A stretch of DNA of 64,000 bases from Rapana venosa (lineage: Eukaryota > Mollusca > Gastropoda > Neogastropoda > Muricidae), in NCBI GenBank assembly GCA_028751875.1, contig CM054135.1, forward strand, positions 3,544,314-3,608,313, given 5' to 3'. The translations under genes were made by a program, and so were the position numbers. This document shows positions 57,191 to 64,000 of this stretch, piece by piece (the first letter of the stretch is position 1; every line of letters starts with the position of its first letter). Below the pieces are notes generated by a model. It saw only the letters and a list, made by a program, of their open reading frames with translations, had not been told where the DNA came from and ran no database searches.

Positions 57191-57394
57191 ATACTTTTTT
57201 TTTTTTTTTTTTAAAAACATACACAAGAACATGCAGCCAGGACACACATACTACATTGTATGAATCATCATCTGGTGTGTGGCTGTGTGCACTAGGCCGC
57301 CGCCCCGCGGACGAGTCATTAGCAATCAGAAGCCAGCTGGTTATTGCACCATACCCAAGCTTTAAAGTTATATAGTTAAATTTTACACAATCTT
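57191..57394. other. Non-coding right end of the element, first part
   Basis: T-run at 57195-57213, then a moderately GC-rich stretch (57290-57320). No gene recognised. Confidence 0.5.
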
Positions 57395-57400
57395 CGCCCT

Positions 57401-57493
57401 CCGGGGTGGCAGACTTGCTAGCAGTTTGTGTCTTGGCCAAGACAAATTGGTGTTTGGTTGGTGGTTCCAGTTCGAGTCCCCGGTAGTCCCGAT
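57401..57493 (+). tRNA. tRNA-like sequence (weak)
   Basis: B-box-like AGTTCGAGTCCC (57470-57480) and an A-box-like GTGGCAGACTTGC (57406-57418) are spaced as in a tRNA with a long variable region. The ends CCGGGG and CCCCGG could pair. A proper T-stem does not form, and a 16-bp palindrome (TGTCTTGGCCAAGACA, 57429-57444) occupies the anticodon region. It is probably a tRNA-derived relic rather than a working tRNA. Confidence 0.25.
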
Positions 57494-57684
57494 TTTTTAT
57501 TTATATTTCGTTTCGATAAATATAAAATGAAAAGGGTTGAGATTTGCTGTATCTGAATTGCCACACACACTGTTATTAATGTTATTAAAGTTTATTATAA
57601 AATTGTGCTGTCATGTCCCTTATGAATTTATGTGTTGTGCGAATGCGTGTGTCGGCATTCCAAAGGTTGTGAATGCCGGAAATT

Positions 57685-57760
57685 CATCTCCTTGCCCCTG
57701 CTTCATTAAAGCATCCGGATAAAAGTGCACTATGCTTAATGGAGCCTGGGCAGGGAGATG
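57685..57760. other. Long imperfect hairpin next to right TIR
   Basis: Arm 57685-57714 pairs with 57732-57760 (CATCTCC..GCCC..TTCATTAAAGCAT against its complement) with three or four mismatches and one bulge. The loop is 17 bases. A smaller perfect stem, CGGCATTC/GAATGCCG, lies just upstream at about 57653-57678. Possible transcript terminator, replication or packaging signal, or a foldback transposon scrap. Confidence 0.75.
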
Positions 57761-57784
57761 GTTTTGCACTTTTTTTCTGTTTTA

Positions 57785-57981
57785 ATCAAAAATAAATTAG
57801 TATTACTTTCAGTTTTAGTAGAGAGATAGGGAAAAAAAGGGGCAATAAGGTAAACTGTTTAGTTTTTATTTTAAAACATGCAGTTTTGGTCCGATGAGGC
57901 GAAGCCGAAAGGAACCCAAAGTTGCCTGGTTTTATATAAACAGTATGTGGTTGAGCTTATTGCCCCTTTTTCCCTATCTCT
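57785..57981 (-). repeat. Polinton right terminal inverted repeat
   Basis: Reverse complement of 43689-43885; see the shared landmarks there. It ends CCCTATCTCT at 57981. A second AGAGAGATAGGG word lies inside at 57822, so each TIR also has an internal near-copy of its tip. Confidence 0.92.
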
Positions 57982-57987
57982 CACAAA
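57982..57987. repeat. Target-site duplication, right (CACAAA)
   Basis: Identical to 43683-43688. Polintons typically duplicate 6 bp. Confidence 0.8.
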
Positions 57988-58590
57988 GTATCTGCAGCTG
58001 AGCAAAGGGAACGGTATGGAGTATACAGGTGAACACAGTTACAGAGATAATAGGGTGAAGACATTCGAAACAGAGGGTATTGATCTTATACTTCAGTCTC
58101 TGTGAGACAGGCAGCCAATGAAGAGATAGCAGAAGAGGAATGATGTGTTCAGATTGATGCTTTCGTAGGACTCGTCGAGCTACAGAGTTTTGTATCCGTT
58201 GAAGAGAGTGGATAGATGATGCTGGAAGGCCAACCAAAAGAGAATCACAATAGTCTAAACAGTGAAAGAATGAGAGATGTGACAAACTTAGAAGTTTCGT
58301 CAGTGGACAGATACTTGCAAATTGCGCTTATGCGCCATAATTGATAGTAGAGACAGATACTTGCAAATTGGGCTTATGCGCTTTTATTGATAGTAGCAAG
58401 ACTGGCAGGTCTGGGTGATTAATTTGTTCATAGAGAATGTGTTGTCGAGAATTACACATAAACACTTCACAGAGCTGCCCAGAGGAATTGACGTATTGCC
58501 GAATTCTATTGAAGTTGTTGTGATGGAGGAAAGTTCATGTTTGGTCCTTATGAGCATGGCTTCGGTTTATCAGCATTAAGTTGTAACGAT
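57982..58590 (-). pseudogene. CR1/L2-like LINE, part 2 (5' side of the Polinton insertion)
   Basis: The frame 58285-57974 encodes DYCDSLLVGLPASSIHSLQR, then HIIPLLLSLHWLPVSQRLKY, the late-RT/C-terminal region. It is cut off by the Polinton where other copies continue into the C-terminus found at 43140-43688. Upstream LINE sequence (58300-58590) is frameshifted. Confidence 0.8.
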
Positions 58591-59735
58591 TTCAGACCTG
58601 TAGCCATCACATCACTTGTGATGAAAACATAAGAAAAGACCATAAAATCTCTCATTCTTTCTGCTACAGAGAAAGACCTTGACCCACTACAGTTTGCCTA
58701 CAGGACAGGACGAGGTGTCGAATATGCCAAACTGTTCATTTTGAACAAGTTGTACAACCACTTAGAAGCACCTGACTCTCCTGCCAGAATATTGTTTGCT
58801 GACTTTAGTTCAGCTTTCAATACAATGCAGGCCTATGTTCTTGTCTCAAATACTTTCAAAATTTGATGTAGACTATCAAATTGTTTGTTGGCTGATGGAA
58901 TTTTTAACTAACAGACCCCAGCGGGTTTTTGCCAATAAAATATCTTCATCGGTTAGATTTACCTGTACGGGTTATCTACAGGGATGTGTTCTCTCGCCAC
59001 TTCTGTACATTCTATACACAGATGGTTGCAGAAGCAGCTATGAAAATTCTTTCTTGTAAAATTTGCGATGACAGTGCTCTTTTGGCTCTCTTATCTGGAT
59101 CTGTCCAAAACCATGGTCCAGCCCTCACTGATTTCGACAATTGGTGTGATGAGGCATATCTGGAGCTAAATGTTTCTAAAACTAAAGATCTTCTTATCGA
59201 TTTCAGAAGATCGAGTCACACTTCTGAGCATGTTACCATCCATAGTCAAGAAGTTGAAAATGTTTTTCGAAGAACAAGTATTTGGGAACTATTTTTGATG
59301 ACAAATTAAACTGGAATGCTAACACTGACGCTATTGTCATAAAGGGACAACAACGTATGTATTTTTTGAGGAAGCTTAACTCATTTTTTGTTGACAAAAA
59401 GATTAATTCTTTGTTCTACAAGTCCTACATAGAGAGTGTTCTAAGTTTTGCTTTCATCTGTTGGTACAACAACCTTAGTGTAAAAACAAGAATAGTCTTC
59501 TGAGAACTGTTAGAATCTGCTAAAAAATAATTGGAGAAGAACAAAGAGATCTCAAGCCGTACTGCGATCAGCAGCTTGTGCGCAAAGCGACTGCCATCTT
59601 GGCTGATCCATCCCATGCTATGTCTTCGGAATTTCAGTTATTGCCTTCAGGACGCCGCTTTCGGTGCTCCAACAGTAAAACAAATAGAAAAAGAAATTCC
59701 TTTGTTCCAGTAGTCATTCGAATTCTAAATTTAAA
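58591..59735 (+). pseudogene. CR1/Rex-like LINE RT, decayed
   Basis: Successive frames give FRPVAITSLVMKT, DPLQFAYRTGRGVEYAKLFI, RT motif A LFADFSSAFNTMQ (58793-58830), GCVLSPLLYILYTD (58985-59025) and LELNVSKTKDLLIDFRRSS (59161-59217). The C-terminal part is DKKINSLFYKSYIESVLSF, then LADPSHAM and LLPSGRRFR (about 59600-59670). The order of RT motifs is complete, but at least six frameshifts are present. Different family from the copies at 17.8 and 21.2 kb. Confidence 0.75.
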
Positions 59736-59944
59736 ACAGCACTGACCAAACAGTTTTACATTCTCTTATATATCCCCCCTGATTGACAAATGCGTGTGTG
59801 TGTGACTCCTGTGTCTTGCTTTTGGCTTTCAAGAATGATTTATAAATTGTGTGTGTGTGTGTTTATGTCTTTACTAGATAATGGTCATTATGGTGCGTGG
59901 GTGCACGTGTGTGTGTATGTGTGATAAAACTGTGTTCATATATT

Positions 59945-60019
<75 letters not shown>

Positions 60020-60020
60020 T
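59945..60020. repeat. (GT)n microsatellite
   Basis: Long near-perfect GT tract, extended by GC-GT variants to about 60055. Confidence 0.97.
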
Positions 60021-60125
60021 ATGTGTGTGCGCGTGTGTGTGAATGCGCACGTGCGTGCACGAGTAAAAGAAAAAAGTTTATATCGTTTCCAATCAATGGT
60101 TTTTACAACATTGTATTCCGAAATT

Positions 60126-60181
<56 letters not shown>
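60126..60181. repeat. (GT)n microsatellite
   Basis: Perfect GT tract immediately preceding the (AGTCA)n tail at 60182. Confidence 0.97.
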
Positions 60182-60182
<1 letters not shown>

Positions 60183-60315
60183 CAGTCAAAGTCAAAGTCA
60201 AAGTCAAACTTTTATTATCAGATGGTACATTGAAGAAGCAGTGCATTTGCTTTATTTCATCAAGCCATCTATCCAAAGAAAGGGAAAAAAAGCGAGAAAA
60301 AAAAGACACTTGAAT
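60182..60315 (-). mobile_element. (AGTCA)n-tailed retroelement 3' end
   Basis: AGTCAAAGTCAAAGTCAAAC, TTATCAGATGGTACATTGAA and GCAGTGCATTTGC match the edge at 10230. It is truncated after about 130 bases where a plus-strand LINE fragment begins. Confidence 0.7.
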
Positions 60316-60590
60316 AAGGCCTCCAAAACATACGGCATGGAAATCAGTGCAGAGAAGACCAAACTGATGACTAATAACACCAACGGCATTAGCACTGATA
60401 TCAGGGTTAATGACCAGAAGCTGGAAACAGTTCAAAGCTTCAAGTACCTGAGAGCCATTGTATCAGACCAGGGATCCAAGCCAGAAGTAGTATGCAGGAC
60501 TGCACAGACAATAACAGCTTTGTCAAAACTAAACACCATCTGGAGAGATAAAAATATCTCACTTATCTCCAAGATCATGTCTAATGGGTA
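60316..60590 (+). pseudogene. RTE/jockey-like LINE fragment (post-RT region)
   Basis: One clean frame: KTYGMEISAEKTKLMTNN, then VNDQKLETVQSFKYLRAIVS, then a helical TALSKLNTIWRDKNISLISK segment. NxEKTK and VxxFKYLG are the conserved thumb-side motifs after the FADD box. It is cut on both sides. Confidence 0.8.
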
Positions 60591-61220
60591 GTAGTTCTGA
60601 TGCTTGGTTATTTACAGATACAAGCTGCTGCCTATTGAACAGAAAATTTTCTAGTAGGTGGATAACTTCAGGTGGCAGTTTGTACAATTCTAATTTACGC
60701 AATAACAAAGAGTGGTTGATCACATCAAATGCTTCTTCAAAGTCAACAAAAAGGAGGCCAGTAAACTTATTGTCATTTATATTGTGTAGGAGACTGTCAG
60801 TGAGCTGAGTTAGAGCAGTGTGACAGGAATAGTTTTTACGAAACCCTGATTGATCCTCGTGCAATAGATTGTTTTTTATAAAGTAAGAATTTAGGGATGT
60901 TTGTATGTGTTTTTCAATGGGTTTAGATAGTACAGAGAGAATTGAAATTGGCTTGTAATTTGAAGGAGAAGAGCAGTCACCTGATTTATGGACGGGTATA
61001 GCTTTTGCCTTTTTAAACTTGAGAGGAAAACATATTTTCTCAATACACAAGTTGTATAGATATGTCAGTGTTTCAACAATAACCGGACTAGCGAGTTTTA
61101 TAATCCAAGCATCTAACTTATCTAGATCACGTGTTCTAGAATTCGTTTGCATTTTTATGCTTTCTAATACGTCAAAGGTTGTCATTGGCTGGAGATTAAA
61201 TGGAAAGTTAATATGTTTTG
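60591..61220 (-). pseudogene. CR1/jockey-like LINE RT, 5' half, open frame
   Basis: The minus frame 61185-60559 has LKFKKAKAIPVHKSGDCSSP, ISILSVLSKPIEKHI, QSGFRKNYSCHTALTQL and FVDFEEAFDVINHSLLLRKL (RT fingers through motif A). It ends within the next block. No stop in 208 codons makes it one of the youngest fragments here, yet the palm FADD motif is absent. Confidence 0.85.
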
Positions 61221-61222
61221 AG

Positions 61223-61223
<1 letters not shown>

Positions 61224-61310
<87 letters not shown>

Positions 61311-61322
61311 GTGTGTGTGTGT
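61224..61322. repeat. (AT)n followed by (GT)n microsatellite
   Basis: About 41 AT units (61226-61308), then a short GT tract. Confidence 0.97.
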
Positions 61323-61559
61323 GTTGTTGTTGACTTCAATTTTACGTCTGTTCACTTTTAGTGATATTAGACGCCCCCCCAAAAAAAACAACAACAAACA
61401 AACAAACAAAAAAACCGGCAGATGTGGATGTGGTTTAAAAAAAAATAAATAATAATCTCGAAAAACTTGGCAATGGAATAGGAATTTAAAAAACAAAACA
61501 AAAAACCAACAAGTCATTAACGTTAATGTAACTATAACAAATGTCCTATGGGACTGTAA
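61323..61559. other. No gene; A-rich spacer
   Basis: A-rich sequence with CAAA repeats. The minus frame across it is compositional. Confidence 0.55.
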
Positions 61560-61950
61560 CAAAGACCTTTCACATTTTCAAATGCCAATTTTAAATTACT
61601 GAATATGCTGGTGAGGGAGTTTTCAGAAAAATGGGGCATGAAAGGTTTTACACTCTGGCAGTCAAAAAGTATATGAGTATTAGTGATATTCTCACCACAC
61701 AGGCATTTACCATTTTTGCTGAATTTGGTTATCAATGCATTTAGTTTCATTCTATAGAATAAAGTATTAATTCTCCTTGACGTAAAAACAGTTGTACTGA
61801 CTTCTGAATGGTTCCCCACTGTTAGATTATGGGTATTGATTGCAGTTCTAGTTAAAAGTCTCTCATTTTGCTGATTACTATCAGTGACCTTTCTCCATGA
61901 TTTTTGTTCTAGTAAGCTATACCCTTCTTGTAAGGATAAAGGCACATGCA
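61560..61950 (-). pseudogene. LINE C-terminal zinc-knuckle fragment
   Basis: The minus frame has NALITKFSKNGKCLCGENI, then THILFDCQSVKPF, a C-x-C...H-x4-C knuckle typical of the C-terminus of CR1/jockey/R1-type ORF2 proteins. A long GT tract truncates it upstream. Confidence 0.7.
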
Positions 61951-61952
61951 AT

Positions 61953-61954
<2 letters not shown>

Positions 61955-62043
<89 letters not shown>
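61955..62043. repeat. (GT)n microsatellite
   Basis: Perfect GT tract of about 44 units. Confidence 0.98.
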
Positions 62044-62045
<2 letters not shown>

Positions 62046-62059
62046 CGCACCTGGGTTTG

Positions 62060-62236
62060 TGTTTGTGAATGATAATTTTTTAAAGCTATCTTGGAATGCT
62101 TATAGCAATCTTAAATGTATTTTCTTGTGTCTTATGAGATAATAATAGGCATCAATGTGCCTGTCAGTATTGTAATTGCCCTTCATGGGATGATTAAAGT
62201 GTTTTTGACTTGACTTGACTTGACTTGACTAACTTG
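62060..62236 (+). mobile_element. LINE 3' UTR with (TGACT)n tail
   Basis: ATGGGATGATTAAAGTG and then TTGACTTGACTTGACTTGAC. It is the same tail, opposite strand, as 20574-20640, and a relative of the tails at 10230, 43258 and 60182. Confidence 0.7.
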
Positions 62237-63415
62237 TTCTGACTCATCCAGTTTTGAGTGTCTTGAAGGCAGTAGGGCATATTTGTCAGGAGGGGAGGCA
62301 AGTTTTCAACAGTATCACTGTATTGAAGCTGAGTATCATCGAGGTAGAAATTATGATCAATATGATGATGGTTTATTCTATGTAAGAGTGGAGCAGTATA
62401 GAGATTGAGGAGAACAGGGACCAGAACTGATCCTTGTGGGACTCTACATTCCAGTTTGACAGGTTCTGATTGCCTTTTGTTTACAATAACTTTCTGGAGT
62501 CGGTCTGTAAGGTGTGGACTAAACCAGGTGAGGGATGTGCCATTAATACCAAACGTATTTTGGAGGCGAGAAAGGAGAATTGAGTGATCTACAGTGTAGA
62601 AGGCTGCAGATAAGTAAAGATAAGAAGGGTGATTTTTCCTGCATCAGAAGCCAGTAGAAGTGTATCTAAAGTGTGGACTGGGGTGGTTTTGGCGCTGTGG
62701 TTGGGGTGATAGGCAGATTGAAAAGGGGGAAGGGGATCATTGGAATGAAGGTGACTGTTGAGCTGTTTTAGAACAACTTTTTCTAGCACTTAAGAGACAA
62801 AAGGTAAGTTTGAGACAGGCCTATAATTCTTCAGAATGCTGGGATCGAGGTCATGCTTTTTCAGTAGAGGTGTGACTACTGCGGTTTTAAGAGCTGAAGG
62901 AAAATTTCCTGACAGAAGAGATGCGTTTACTATTTTAGTGATAACAGGCATAAGTTGTGGAAGGCATTGTGAGAAAACTGCAGGTATGGGATCAAGGTTC
63001 ATGATTTTAAGGTCATTTCTTTCAGAATTGTCGTGATTTCTTTTTCACTTGTAGGATGGAAGGCGAAGAGAAGAGTACCAGTGAACTGGGGATCAGGAGG
63101 CTCAGGCTGTAAATGATTCTGATCCAGTCTGGAGCATATCTTGCGGACTTGATTTGAAAAAAAAGAAGAAAAGATGAATGGAAGTTCAGACAGGCTGTGG
63201 GTGGTAGGCAAAGGTGTTGTTTTTGCAGATCCAAGGAGACTCAAGGTGAGGGAAAAAAGAGATTTTATGGATGTAGCGCAGAGAACTTGGGAAGAGTAGT
63301 ACATTGTCTTTGCTGAATGGATTAAGTGTTTGACTTTATTTATTTTCAGAAAAGCTGTTTGCTGATTTCGGTTTTTGACTTCCGCCATCACACAGACAGC
63401 CTGATTACACAATGT
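62237..63415 (-). pseudogene. CR1/L2-like LINE, linker and RT region
   Basis: The frame 63412-62999 covers the linker (HLIHSAKTMYYSSQVLCATS). 63002-62790 has IVNASLLSGNFPSALKTAVV, PLLKKHDLDPSILKNYRPVS and NLPFVS. 62789-62589 has [14 protein letters not shown] and PFQSAYHPNHSAKTT. After a break, RT blocks continue to about 62240 (region equivalent to [11 protein letters not shown] near 62570). It is the closest relative of 21230-23663 and fills in its missing downstream part. Confidence 0.82.
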
Positions 63416-63825
63416 GAACAGCTAAACATGAAGATTAGCCTCAGCAAAACCAAGATGATGAAGGTCAGCAGAACACCTGTCAACCTCAAAATTAGCTTTC
63501 ATGAAACTCTGCTGAAACAAGTCAGCAAGTTCAAGTATCTCGGCAATATTTTCTCAGAAGACAGACGTCTCAGCAGAGAGATTAAGACAAAAGTAAAGAA
63601 CGCCAACATCGTCAGCAACCAGCTTGCCCCACTCCTCAAACATCCCACATCCCCATTGAGACTAAAGCCAAATCATAGACTCTATCTTCATTCCCACGTT
63701 GACCTACCAGTGCCAGACATGAACCCTGACCAGAAGCCTGGAATGCAAGATAACCACTTGCAAGATATGCTGTCTGAGAACAGCTGTGAAGAAGAGTGGA
63801 TGGGACATAATCAGAAACACCAGGT
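63350..63825 (+). pseudogene. RTE/jockey-like LINE fragment
   Basis: The frame has HTDSLITQCEQLNMKISLSK, MKVSRTPVNLKISF and VSKFKYLGNIFSEDRRLSRE, homologous in arrangement to 60316-60590. Its first codons derive from the adjoining minus-strand LINE, so the long frame is a chimera. It ends before the AAT tract. Confidence 0.78.
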
Positions 63826-63827
63826 TA

Positions 63828-63896
63828 ATAATAATAATAATGATAATATTAATAATAATAATAATAATAATTATTATTATTATTATTATTATTATT
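63828..63896. repeat. (AAT)n-(ATT)n palindromic microsatellite
   Basis: AAT units (63828-63870) followed directly by ATT units (63871-63896), so the tract can fold on itself. It is the tail of the minus-strand element that follows. Confidence 0.92.
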
Positions 63897-64000
63897 TATG
63901 GTATTCATATAGCACTGAATCTTGTAAAGCAAACAAATCGAAGCCATTGCATTGAAATCATTTACACATATGCAACCTTCCATAAAATGTTAGAATTAAC
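63897..64000 (-). mobile_element. LINE/SINE 3' end entering window
   Basis: TATAGCACTGAATCTTGTAA and the following AGCAAACAAATCGAAG match 23690-23740 and 42890-42930. Only the 3' end is inside the window. Confidence 0.75.

Larger units (their letters stand above)
43689..57981. mobile_element. Polinton/Maverick-type element, 14.3 kb, decayed
   Basis: Bounded by about 197-bp terminal inverted repeats and a 6-bp CACAAA duplication. It carries the hallmark set: DDE integrase, protein-primed family B DNA polymerase, hexon-like major capsid protein, A32-like packaging ATPase and a candidate penton/minor capsid gene, plus accessory small genes. Such elements replicate with their own polymerase, integrate with a retrovirus-like integrase and can probably make virions. 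They are related to adintoviruses. Integrase, polymerase, major capsid protein and ATPase are all broken, so this copy is not autonomous as written. No adenain-like protease gene was recognised. The insertion interrupts a minus-strand LINE. Confidence 0.93.

Noticed and set aside
43689..57981. Free adenovirus or exogenous virus contamination
   Set aside because: TIR, target duplication in a host LINE and gene decay show an integrated, old transposon copy.

Overview
This window is repeat-dominated animal nuclear DNA. It contains intron-scale non-coding DNA, several non-LTR retrotransposon (LINE) copies, tRNA-derived SINEs, long minisatellites and many microsatellites. It also holds one complete but decayed 14.3-kb Polinton/Maverick-type self-synthesising transposon, the class related to adintoviruses. 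The SINE and LINE tail sequences look lophotrochozoan, probably molluscan; this is an inference from repeat style and no species can be named. No bacterial genes are present.

Layout. 1-4634 is low-complexity sequence with two SINE-type repeats, ending in a 500-base assembly gap (4635-5134). 5135-11600 carries SINE and LINE scraps and a minisatellite field (6640-8420, 8730-9045, 9360-10235, 11317-11600), split by a roughly 1.1-kb (AGTCA)n-tailed repeat. 11714-12040 and 32050-32560 (minus strand) read as TM6-TM7-tail and cysteine-rich-TM1-TM3 pieces of a class C G-protein-coupled receptor. They are the only candidate host gene here, with a roughly 20-kb interval full of repeats between them. 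15.0-30.5 kb holds at least five copies of one CR1/L2-like LINE family in both orientations. 32.6-38.7 kb is homopolymer-rich and of doubtful base quality. 38.7-43.7 kb and 58.0-64.0 kb are mosaics of several LINE families.

The Polinton lies at 43689-57981. It has about 197-bp terminal inverted repeats and a target duplication CACAAA. It sits inside a minus-strand CR1/L2-like LINE whose uninterrupted paralogue is visible at 19.65 kb. Its genes run: small ORFs and a decayed coiled-coil gene; DDE integrase (+, broken); protein-primed family B DNA polymerase (-, broken); two decayed small genes (-); a penton/minor-capsid-like gene (-, intact); a 394-codon gene of unknown role (+, intact); a membrane-active small protein (-, intact); a coiled-coil gene (-, broken); major capsid protein (+, broken); and A32-like packaging ATPase (+, broken). 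Integrase and polymerase would serve transposition and self-replication. Capsid, penton and ATPase would serve virion formation. The copy is not autonomous as assembled.

Limits: all homology statements rest on motif recognition by eye. Many indels could be assembly errors, because long stretches show homopolymer-biased sequence.
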